64,000 nucleotides of DNA from Laburnicola sp. R22_1. Lineage: Eukaryota; Ascomycota; Dothideomycetes; Pleosporales; Didymosphaeriaceae. Made by a program: the position numbers and the translations under genes. Shown here piece after piece: positions 55,268 to 64,000 of this stretch. How positions within the stretch are numbered: the stretch's first letter is position 1; every line of letters starts with the position of its first letter. The DNA lies in the NCBI GenBank assembly GCA_014281115.1, contig JACONQ010000021.1, positions 806,001 to 870,000 on the forward strand, given 5' to 3'. The notes beneath the pieces are model-generated. The model saw only the letters and a list, made by a program, of their open reading frames with translations, was not told where the DNA came from and searched no databases.

Positions 55268-55541
55268 ACGTGTCCGTGCGCGTGATGCGCCGCTTTTTAC
55301 TAGGAAAATCAAGAAAAACAAGGAAGTTCAAAACAGTATAACTCTTTAACTACCTTTCCTTTTTAAAATCTTCCTTTATTAAAGTTATTAAGAAAGACCA
55401 TCTCTATAACTTTAGAATTTTAGTTTTCTAATAATAATTAGTTTTAAGAAAAAAGTATAAAAGTCCTAAAATTCAAGTCCCTAAAATTTAAAAATAATAC
55501 TTTTTTAGGTATAAAGTATACTATTTAGAACACATTTTATA

Positions 55542-57413
55542 ACGTACTTTGCACTCGAGTCGGACACTCCATCGAGTCGGACACTTTGCTAAGACCCCAC
55601 TAAGTTCTATACTATTCACGATAGTATAGAGTCAATATGAACTATTTTCGATAGTCTAAATAGGCTAAACTATTTAGAATCTACTTCTATAAGCTGTCTA
55701 CAGGTTTTTTTTATTGTGCCTAGGCTTGCCGCAGCGTCCATAGCGCCGTTGAGCGGATTCGCCTCTATTAGTGCGCACCTTCTTCTTTGCCTTCTTGCCA
55801 TCACTACGCACCCCAAAGTCCTTTAGAGTAGCCAGTCGCTGGCCTTCTTTAACTGTAAGGACTCCTTCTTGCTGCAATCGCTTTCTTTTATATGATTTAC
55901 GTTATGTGGCGGCCTTATTAGTAGCTTGAAGTTTAGCGTTGCGTTTGGTTATTAATACTAAAGAATGCCCTATTATCTTAGCGCCTTTGACAAGCTTTTC
56001 CATCGCCTCAACTATATAAGTTAGGGAACTATCCACATGCCTTTGAATCCTCTGCTTAACCAGCGTCGATTGCGACCTAAGTTCTGTACTATTTCGCGGA
56101 GTTTGCGACTCCTATGTACTATCGCGAATAGTACAAAGTGGAGGCGTACGCAGGCGGACGTCAAGCTGCGATATCACAGCTTCTAGGTTGTGGGGCACTA
56201 GGCCAGCACCTTGAAAGCCTCCTTTGATATTACTTTTAGTAAACGAAGCCTTAAAAGCAGCAATAAAGCAAGGCAGGAACTCGATTTTAGTAATGTGCGT
56301 GATGTGGTTGCGCATCAAATCCTTAGCTTGGCGCCCATACGCCTTTTTTAAAGGCGCGAAATAGCCCACATTAAGTGGCTGCAAGAGGTGCGACGAATGC
56401 GAGGGCATATAGAGAGTAATAATATTGCTCTTCTTGCAATACTGTTCGAATTTAAATAAGTTGTGACTCTTATAGCTGTTAAGAATAAGCAAATGTGTTG
56501 TGCTAATAACACGCCTCTTTGTATGCTTATTAAAGTGCTTTAGCCACTATAGACTAAGCTTATTTATTATCCAGCTGTTCTTAGAGACTGCAATAACCTA
56601 ATTATGAGGTAGATCCTTCTCCTTATACTAGGCGGAGAGGTGGTGCTTGCCCCCGAAGATAATAAAGGGTGGGATCCACCACCCTGTCGCATTAATGCCT
56701 TAGATGACTGTTGTCCACTCCCTATTGCCCTGCTGCACCTGCTTTAGCCGTCCTTAACGCTTAGAGCCTGTAACTACTACTCTAGTTAATATCATGCCTA
56801 TCATAAAGCCTGCTTTATCAAAATTGTAGGTGTCCTTATCTAGAATACTATATTTGGCCTTTATGTTCTCTATAAGCCGGAACTAGTCTTGTATTACCTT
56901 AGGATCCTCCTAGAGAGCTCTCTTATAGTCGTACTTTCGATTGAACTTAACTTTAAGCTCTGGCTGGCGCTTAATAAAGTTATAAGGCCACCTCTAGCCA
57001 ACTAGCTTATAGTGGCGTGCAGCTAGTAAAGAATTAGCCATATCTTTTATAGCATCGAGCTAAGGCGGAAATCCTTGCGCGTCTAGGTTAAGTATATGCT
57101 CTACAATCGCCTGCTCCTCTCTTATAGTAAGTCTTATTTTGTTGGGTGCGCAGTTGCGTCTAAACGTCTTTCTAGCGCGTTAGTCGCTAAGTGTACTTTA
57201 AGAGACGTTGTAGATAGCTATAGCGCGTTGCTAAAAGAGTGTCGCGTCTTATTTAATAGCCTAGATCGCAAGCTGTATACGCGCTTCTTTTAACGCTAGT
57301 AGTTTATTATGTGGTTAAGGTATCGCGTTATACTATTGCTGATAGTACGTTTTGGTGGGGTCTTGGCAAAGTGTCCGACTCGATAGAGTGTCCGACTCGA
57401 GTGCAAAGTACGT
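55542..57413 (-). mobile_element. Pogo/Fot1-type DNA transposon (pogo-3), 1872 bp
   Basis: The inverted repeats start ACGTACTTTGCACTCGAGTC and are flanked by TA (55540-55541 and 57414-57415). The motif TCGAGTCGGACACT occurs twice in each end. Inserted near the centre of MITE-2. A repeated phrase TACTATYCGCGATAGTA lies inside each end. Confidence 0.9.
55700..57300 (-). pseudogene. DDE_1-type transposase of pogo-3, decayed
   Basis: Minus-strand reading gives an N-terminal helix-turn-helix region with stops (near 57300-57150), then TIREEQAIVEHILNLDAQGF, then NSLLAARHYKLVGWRWPYNF, the first catalytic motif TYNFDKAGFMIG near 56825, the second motif LILNSYKSHNLFKF near 56470 (Asn at the catalytic Asp position), LYMPSHSSHLLQPLNVGYF, and GFQGAGLVPHNLEAVI near 56190. 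The C-terminus has a partial zinc knuckle, GRCGKPRHNK, near 55710-55740. The stretch 56112-56492 is open and ends at a stop. TAG/TAA at Gln positions breaks the rest. Boundaries are approximate. Confidence 0.85.
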
Positions 57414-57827
57414 TATTAGATTCTTTTTAATAAAACTCTTAACTAAAAAGTTAGATTATCTTTTTATTTTTTAAGAAAAATAAATTAGGAAAGATAATCT
57501 ATCTTCTTAAGTAGCTCTTTATAAGAAAAAGTTCTAATATAAAATATATTCTAAATAGTATACTTTATACCTAAAAAAGTATTATATTTAAATTTTAGGG
57601 ACTTGAATTTTAGGACTTTTATACTTTTTCTTAAAACTAATTATTATTAGAAAACTAAAATTCTAAAGTTATAGAGATGGTCTTTCTTAATAACTTTAAT
57701 AAAGGAAGATTTCAAAAAGGAAAGGTAGTTAAAGAGTTATACTGCTTTAAACTTCCTTGTTTTTCTTGATTTTCCTAGTAAAAAGCGGCGCATCACGCGA
57801 AGTGGCGCATCACGCGCACGGACACGT

Positions 57828-57865
57828 TAGGTAGTTAATTTAACGCTACACATACACTATCTAAT
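57828..57865 (+). repeat. Arm core repeat, right part
   Basis: TAGGTAGTTAATTTAACGCT and following bases continue the repeat broken by MITE-2 at 55267. Similarity to the arm (8040-8065) fades after about 35 bases. Confidence 0.6.
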
Positions 57866-58459
57866 AAAGATCTAACATTAATGTTAGCAATTGCGAACAG
57901 AAAGAGGCTTGCCTATACACACTAATTAGCAGGTCCATGAACTAGGATAGTTGCCAAGCATTGGAGGGCGACGTGTTGCTATTGCTCTTACCATTGCCAT
58001 GGCCATTGCCATTACTATTGCTAGTAGCAGGCATAGCTATGGCTTTGCTGTGGGTTGTCAGATGCGTGTCGCTATGTATCGCTGGTAGTAGGTGGGTCCA
58101 TAGCTTCGCCACAGGCTAGCAACTACTTAATAGGATAGTAGGTAGTCTAAAGCGATAGAGGGTTAGGCAGGATAATTGTATTTAAATTAGTGTGGGTTAA
58201 GCGAGGCGCTAGGAGCGTCACGTAATAAATACTTATCCATGGGTCCACCTAATGTCTATAACTAGCGTCTCGCTTAAATTTCTTTAGCTTACTTAGGCCT
58301 AGTTCCCTGTTAGCCTTTAAGCATACACTATAGTGTATACACTAGTGTAAACAATCATACTCATAACCTTGTTTCTGCACGCCGCAGCCACAACAGCTTA
58401 ACTCCCACTGCGTCTTAACCTCTCTGTACCCACGGATTAATCTGCGTAATATTACCACC
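57866..58459. other. Intergenic and leader DNA
   Basis: Includes an imperfect CCATTGCCATTACTATTGCT repeat near 57990-58025 and, before the next gene, TGTATACACTAGTGTA-like text near 58330. No gene is seen. Confidence 0.4.
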
Positions 58460-59202
58460 ATGACCAACGTCTAGCCTAATTTCGCCAGTTTTAGTACCGC
58501 TGCAGTGCACCTTCTTACAACCATCAATAATGCCGCCCAGGACGTTCGCCAAGACTTCAACAAGATAGTCACTAAGGTTGGCAATATCTGCAACGCACCT
58601 GCGTTTGATGCTGGCGTCGCCATTCTTGACGAGCTCCGGGCGATGCGTAACGACATGGGGGCGATGCGTAACGAGCTGCGTGGTGAGATGCAGGCAATGC
58701 GTAACGAGTTGCGTGGCGAGATGCAGGAGATGCGTAACGAGTTGCGTGGCGAGATGCAGACGATGCGTAACGAGTTGCGTGGCGAGATGCAGACGATGCG
58801 TAACGAGTTGCGTGGCGAGATTCAGGATATGGGTTTTGAGTTGAAGATCGAGTACGTAGTGCCATCGCTACCATAGGTATTACACGCAAGAAAAGGAAGC
58901 TGACAGAACCCCACTATAGCTCGCTCAACAATGCGGCGCGCATTGCGAACGGCCACGTCGGCAGCGGCAACCTGGATGAGGATTTTAGGCCACTGTTTTC
59001 GCCGAACCAAGTCATGCCGCAAGACAGGCAGCCAGTTATCATTCCAAACTTTCCGCGAGGTCTGGCCGATATCAACGTCATGTGCGGCGACAACGTCAAC
59101 ACTCTCCTTCGCGCGCTCAATGTCCCTGCAACCGGCAACGTAGACGCCCGCAAACGTCGCCTTCGCCAGGCCATCGGCGTCTTCTATCATCAGGTCCGCT
59201 AA
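58460..59202 (+). pseudogene. Coiled-coil (hendecad) protein gene with early stop
   Basis: ATG at 58460 (CACCATGACC) gives MTNV and then TAG at 58472, probably a former CAG. The frame then stays open: FSTAAVHLLTTINNAAQDVR, VTKVGNICNAPAFDAGVAIL, one MRNDMGA and five 11-residue units like MRNELRGEMQA (58661-58835), a hendecad coiled coil. After LKI a 68-nt intron (58852-58919: GTACGT...GCTGAC...TATAG) joins in frame to SLNNAARIANGHVGSGN, VIIPNFPRGLADINV, NTLLRALNVP and RRLRQAIGVFYHQVR. Alternatively a one-base shift reads TRKKRKLTEPHYS through the intron. The C-terminus resembles a fungal protein type with NxxAR, IPNFP and LLRALxxP motifs, from memory. Function unknown. Confidence 0.6.
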
Positions 59203-60622
59203 GTCGCCCCCGACAACGCGGCAGTGTAGTGTGGTGGTGGAGAGCGCGATGCTAAAAGTGATGATGAACCAAGGTGCTTGGTAGGAAGCGTTTGAAGAGA
59301 CTGTGGTGATTCTTCTGTAGATTCAGCAGCCATTCGGTGTCTAACGGACGCCTGATGTACTTTGCAAGACTTGGAGAGGACAAATGTATCACTCTTTCCT
59401 AGATTCTTTGAATCTCCTTTATTGCAAGATTAGTGTCCCCAGGACGCAACCATGTAGAATTAACATAATCTCATTACCATCAGTAGCATGGTGGAGAGAA
59501 TTGATGGATTGAGAAGGGTATGTAAATATGGGAAGGGTGGTGGAGAGCTAGGGAGAGTGTGGAGGTGGGGCGGCGGATGCAATGTGGCTGGTGCGGGTCG
59601 GTGAAAGAGGCCTCGCCTCGACCCTGACACCCGCCTCGTACCGACGACGACGCGACCTGTCCGAGCTTGACATCAACGGTGCACCCGCCAGGAACAACGG
59701 CGTGACTTGCCGACAGAGACGTCCTCTCTCTACGCACGCCGGTTACGTTGCTGTTGACAAGGCTTTCGTGTGAGCAGGCGGACTGGAGACAATGAATTCA
59801 ATACCGCGCCGATAGCAGAGGATGGTTGCGACTTTGTCGGCTCAACATGCCTACCTGCGGCTGCTAAGGTACCATACAGGCCTTGCTGATGACGAGTCTA
59901 CAAGATAGCTTAGCTGGAGCACTGAGCTTGGAAGGCCCCGGCATGGTATTGGCGAAACGTGATGAATGTCGCTGAGCGGGGACATCGTGGCGATCGGAAG
60001 GTCTCCTATCCTTTCAACGATGTCTGGGGGCGGCGAGTGGTTGCTTCCTGCCTGCGAAATACACATGCTCTAGATGCGGATGGGTGCCTTCCTCGAAACA
60101 CGAGGCACGCTGGCTACGAATCAACCGCTCAATGAATGCTACGACTTTGATTGCGCCGCCTCGCCGATGCCGACGCCGCCGATGTTACAAACGCAATGTT
60201 GGCCTTTGGTCGAGTCACGGATATAGGACATAGGGTCAGAGAGTAGCCGTGAGCGGGCGAGGAGATATACTGCGCTGAGAGATGAAGAACATTTGAAGGG
60301 AGCTGCTTATTTGTATATCGCTCGTGGTGGGTGCCTGTACTGATCGCCTGCACATGTCAAGAAACTTTCGTTGACATCATGTTGCCCGCGCATTCACTTG
60401 CAAGGGCGCTCCTGCCACCGCGCCACCGCGCCTCGCATTTGCTCAGGTATGTCGACACACAGTCATCGTGAGCAAGCGAGGTCTAATCATTCCAGCACGG
60501 TGTGAAGAAGAAGGTGATAGATGTGGTGTCATTTGTGAACAGAGTGGACGCTGCTCCGCCGATCCGTACTTCTGATTACTTGCAGGAGCCAGGCCAAGAG
60601 ACAGCTCCCTTGCGCACGCTTG
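59203..60622. other. Intergenic DNA
   Basis: ORFs of 60-85 codons occur on both strands without domains or good start context. I see no gene that I can support. Confidence 0.4.
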
Positions 60623-61327
60623 TCAAGATGCTTCCCTTGTCCTCCGGTATTCGGTGTTATTATTAGGGCCTCTCAGGTAGCCCTCGTCGTCTTGAGCGTC
60701 CTCGGGCTGAGAGGCACTAAAAGAGAGTGGCCCTTCGTCTGGCCCACTTCCAATCTTCCTCCACGTGTGCTTTATTGGATGCCTCTTGTCGGGGGCCCAG
60801 CGGCACTTGAAGCAGAAGTCAAAATCGTCGCATACCTCGCGCTTGAACCGGATTCCTCGCATTATCTATTCACAGGAGTTAGCACCGCCATGTCCGCAAA
60901 GGTGGGATGCATAAGGAATTGCAGGGGGAAGTGGGCAGCCACTCCCATCGCACACCACAATTGGGTGCACAAAGGCTTCCGCAACGTCTTGCGGCACGTC
61001 GTCGCCCTTCTCCTCCCTCTCATTGCCGCCATCCTCCCCATCGCGATATGCAGTCGCAAGAAATGGCTTAGGAGCAGCGACAAGAGCAGCACCATCAGCG
61101 GCGGTGGCCGCCAAAGGAATTAGCGCCTGATTATCAGGCAGGAGCAACTTCCTCAAATCCAACGTGGAATTGGGTAATATACTTCTGAGCCCAGCCACGC
61201 CTGCATGCGCGTTGCTGTTCCGCAGAGAGGGGCAGCAACATGTCCACTATCTGGTGGTCGCCGTTCTTGCACGCCCAGGGTAGCGGAGTCCAGCTGTCAA
61301 GTTCTGGCACGTTGAGGCCGCGGTTCT

Positions 61328-62260
61328 CTATGAGGGTCTTGAATGTCCGGCCCTCGCCGTCATCGGTTCGCGGTGCCTCCTTTTCGCCCCTCTTGGCACC
61401 GAGTGGCGTTTCCTCTTGCTATGTGCCGTCGCCACTGGCCACCTCTGTTTCACCAACGTCATTGTCTGCGAGCGGCACTTCCGCCCCCGAGGCCCTTTCG
61501 GTGCCTCGTGTTCACCAGGATCCAGCTCGTGCTCGCCGCCGAACAGTGGATCGATACCCAACGTTGGCACGCACAGGTGCATGGCAGTACGGCCCTGGCG
61601 GTCCTTTGCCGCGAAGTTGCCCCAGGTCGAATCCCGCAGCAGCTTCAGGACTTTTACGGCGCCGGCGCGGGCGGGGGAGTGGACGGGAGCAAAACTCTCG
61701 TCGTCAAGGGCGTCGAGGTCGACATCGCGACCCTTTGCAACGCAAAACTCGAGCAAACGGGCGTCCATCCTGCGCGCCGCCTCATGCAGCGCCGTCGTGT
61801 TGCCGGAATTGGCATTGCGCTCCATGACGGGACCGCCGCCCTTGAAGAGCCGCTCCATTACGGTCTCGTCGAGCGCGATACCCAGCGTGTACCGCAGGGC
61901 AGTCAGTCCTTCGGAGTTAGGCAGCGTGTCCACCATCACATTGTGGTCGAGTAGCGCGCTGATGAGCTCGTTACGCACCAAACCGCTGGAGTAGCGCATG
62001 GAAAGATAGAGCGGGACGTCGCCATATTCGTCCCGGATATTGGGGTTCGCACCCTTGGTCAGCAAAAACTTCACGGTTTCGACGTGGCCGTGGAGTATGG
62101 CTTTCTCCAGTGCTGTATAATGTTTGTTGTTCTCGTGGTTCACGTTTGCGCCGAAGTCCAGAAGATGCTGGATCACCTTGTCGTGTCCTGTCCGTGACGC
62201 TTCGTGAAGAGGCGTGTCACCATTGTGGTCTAAGGCATCTGTTGTCGCCCCACGCTGCAA
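61328..62260 (-). pseudogene. Second ankyrin segment (310 codons)
   Basis: Part of the same pseudogene. It holds four to five ankyrin repeats (MQRGATTDALDHNGDTPLHE onward) up to TAMHLCVPTLGIDPLFG, then a charged linker. After about 61490 the better frame shifts (VPLADNDVGETEVASGDG, then TAG), so its last 55 or so codons are out of frame. Confidence 0.8.
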
Positions 62261-62286
62261 AAGCAGAAGGACTGTTGTGTCAGATC

Positions 62287-62919
62287 CTAACCCCGCTGCA
62301 GAATGGAGAGCCGTGCCTCCTGCTTGATCTTTCGCATCAAGACGGGCACCGGCTTGGACAAAGCCTCGACAACTTCAAAGTGCTGTTCCTGGGTGGCTGA
62401 GCGTAGTGGTGTCCGGCCGTCGTAGAGCTGGGTATTGGGGTCCGCATTGCTTGCAAGCAAAGCCTGCACTGCGTCTAGATGTCCGCTTTCCGCAGCAAGT
62501 TGCAGAGCCGTGTAGTTCTCGTCGTCTCGGATGTCGGGGTCAACCTCCCACGACAGGAGCCTTTCCACGACGTCTGTGTGACCACTGGCCGCCGCAAGAT
62601 GTAGAGGTGTCCGGCCACCCCGGTCCCTCTCTGACAACTGCGCATTCGCTGCTGCGAGCATTAGCACACAAGACAAGTGCCCGAAAGCAGCAGCGGCATG
62701 GACTGCAGTCGAGCCGCAGTCGTTCTTTGTGTCTAAATCCACCACTGGCTCCTGCTGCTTGTGAATCGTGTCCTTAGACATCAGCAAACTTAGCCTCTGA
62801 GGGCTGGCTCTGCCCGTCTTGCCGGCTCTCCCTGACTTGGAATGAGAGAGAAGGATCTTAATAACACCATTGTGGTTCCTAAAAATACTTAGGTGCAATG
62901 GGGTACATCCCTTTCCCAT
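62287..62919 (-). pseudogene. Longest intact ankyrin segment (210 codons)
   Basis: Part of the ankyrin-ZZ pseudogene. It opens right after the TAA at 62920 (a former CAA, since ANANL continues into MGKGCTPLHL in the same frame). It holds about five repeats with the TPLHLAA and ADPN signatures, then leaves frame near 62357-62363, where one base seems lost: AGARLDAKDQAGGTALHSAA continues in the next frame. Confidence 0.8.
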
Positions 62920-63660
62920 TTAGAGATTTGCATTTGCCTTCACCGCAATCAAGAACCCCGTGGCCTGCGTGGGCTGCCCAGTGGAGGGCGGACCAGTTGC
63001 TGTCCTCCTCTGCGTCGACCTTAGGGGCGGGCTCGATATCAACCTGCTCATTTGGATCTGCACCCTGCTTAACAAGCAGCTTTGCGATGCATAGCAACCC
63101 TTCCTTTGCCGCATTGACGAGTAGAAAAGACTGCTTGTTTAGGTGGCCGTTGGCATTGATATTATATTGAAGCAGTTTTCCCGTGACTTCTGAGTATCCA
63201 GACCGAATTGCACGTTGCGAGGCGCTTCCTTTAAACAGCTCGTCCGTTTAGATTTATACTCTTTTGCTGCATCAACTCTAGAGCTGTCTTCTCCTAATTA
63301 TTAGCAAGAGCCCGCAACAGTGGTGTTCTACCATCATTGTCTTCCCTATCTACGTCTGCTTCATGGTGAAGCAAAAGCTAAACAAGCTTAACGTGGCTAT
63401 TTTGAGCTGCAATGTGCAAAGCCTCATCCTAAATTGCACTCCTATTTTCCCGCAAATTAAGGACCTTCTCTACCAGATAATAATCCCCACACTCAGCCTC
63501 GAGTTCTAGAAAGCTTCTTACATTAGAACTCTGACAAGCAACAAGAGTTGGCTACCCAAGAAGGTATTGTAAAAGTATATGTGCCCATTCTCTAGGCTAT
63601 AGTATAGCGCTATACGTAATCTGCTATTAATTATATTTAGGTTAGTTATAAGTTCCCGCA

Positions 63661-64000
63661 TTATAAACTAAGCCATACCAGGAGCTTTATATAGGGTTAA
63701 TTATCCAGAAGATCTATAACAAGCTTCATAATCTTGTCAATCACAGGCTTAGTAAGGTTATCTAGGGCATCTAATTTTGGCTGTGGCCTGATACTATAAG
63801 CAACACAATAGTAATGCATATACTAGTGCTAAACGGCATATTAAAGGAAATTGTAGTTAATTCCGTTAATATTTATCGTTTACTTCTCGGGCTCGTCTAA
63901 GTCCCTATTTAGTTGCTTTTCCTTAGCCGAGACAAGGTTCTAGAGAAGGTTCTAGAGATAGGATAAGCATGGGTATATAAGTTTCTATTCGTTTAACTAT
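63661..64000. other. AT-rich decayed sequence upstream of the ankyrin gene
   Basis: Minus-strand scraps such as KLDALDNLTKPVIDKIMKLV can be read, broken by stops. This is probably the RIP-damaged 5' part of the ankyrin-ZZ gene, which continues beyond the window. Confidence 0.4.

Larger units (their letters stand above)
55268..57827. mobile_element. Palindromic MITE (MITE-2) carrying pogo-3
   Basis: The ends ACGTGTCCGTGCGCGTGATG are inverted and flanked by TA (55266-55267 and 57828-57829). Without pogo-3 and one TA it is about 686 bp, with inverted arms of about 270 bp. GTGATGCGCC occurs once at the left end and twice at the right. The motif TTTTTACTAGGAAAATCAAG (55294-55313) is shared with MITE-1, while the outer ends differ. 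No coding capacity of its own. Confidence 0.9.
60623..63660 (-). pseudogene. Ankyrin-repeat protein with C-terminal ZZ zinc finger, broken
   Basis: The minus strand encodes a run of ankyrin repeats: DREDNDGRTPLLRALANN (63330s), LLVKQGADPNEQ, NWSALHWAAHAGHG, GCTPLHLSIFRNHN, RGGRTPLHLAAASGHTDVV, YTALQLAAESGHLDAVQALL, NGDTPLHEASRTGHDKVI, YTALEKAILHGHVETVKFLL, GRTAMHLCVPTLGID. It ends with a ZZ-type finger (RGIRFKREVCDDFDFCFKC plus HPIKH, 60760-60860), which binds zinc and usually peptides. The first ZZ cysteines (HPIVVCDGSGC) lie across a likely intron ending GCTAAC...GAATAG (about 60868). Frameshifts lie near 62960, 62360, 61490 and 61180. Stops include TAA at 62920-62922 and several TAG upstream of 63240. 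The 5' end, which in related proteins often carries a NACHT or other domain, is not readable. Confidence 0.75.

Noticed and set aside
58578..58844. 88-codon ORF with CVTSCVARC repeats
   Set aside because: A Cys-rich frame of the 33-bp repeat in the coiled-coil gene; the MRNELRGEM frame is the natural one.
61343..61994. Plus-strand ORFs of about 195-203 codons
   Set aside because: Antisense to the ankyrin repeats; no domain in the products.
1..64000. CRISPR array, tRNA or rRNA genes
   Set aside because: No regularly spaced identical repeats, no full cloverleaf candidate and no rRNA-like stretch seen. The B-box-like text at 1736-1780 is too short for a tRNA.

Overview
The window looks like a nuclear segment of a filamentous ascomycete (Pezizomycotina, perhaps Dothideomycetes; no marker fixes the genus). 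Two base-composition regimes alternate. The AT-rich blocks are about 1-26549, 40830-44830, 55200-57900 and 63240-64000. They are dense in TA and in TAG/TAA where CAG/CAA would be expected, the signature of repeat-induced point mutation (RIP). The GC-balanced blocks are 26550-40830, 44830-55200 and 57900-63240. They hold short intron-containing gene models, orphan ORFs, gene fragments and small repeats.

Left block (1-26549): a nest of transposons. The oldest layer is a long inverted repeat with arms of about 1.1 kb (left arm in pieces over about 2630-8065, right arm in pieces over about 8945-25985). Four elements sit in the arms: pogo/Fot1-type transposons at 2982-4832, 5147-7659 and 23973-25815, and a minus-strand Ty3/gypsy element at 9742-23802. 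The 5147-7659 pogo holds a MITE (6435-7137). The gypsy element holds a Ty1/copia element (13915-19433) inside its reverse transcriptase. The opposite arm shows the empty site for each arm insertion. The window starts in a second gypsy copy with its LTR at about 312-460.

Middle block (26550-40830): gene-poor, balanced DNA with two intron-bearing gene models (26954-27377 and 36320-36861), several weaker candidates, a 2-kb degenerate tandem array (33260-35260), a 240-bp MITE (37150-37389) and short palindromes. The 40830-44830 block is RIP-decayed and carries no readable domain.

Right part: a basic single-exon protein (45531-46361), a DUF6594 membrane protein (48180-49077, minus), a long gene with an acidic tract and coiled coil that seems to carry a one-base frameshift (50579-52316), a small gene model (53120-53604), a 5'-truncated gene (54323-55042, minus), then repeat > MITE > pogo nested at 55200-57860. 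After that come a hendecad-repeat coiled-coil gene with an early stop (58460-59202) and an ankyrin-repeat/ZZ zinc-finger pseudogene (60623 to about 63660, minus) broken by frameshifts and RIP-type stops.

No operon-like cooperation, tRNA, rRNA or CRISPR array was seen. The main story is layered transposition plus RIP and its spread into nearby genes. Gene functions are mostly unknown.
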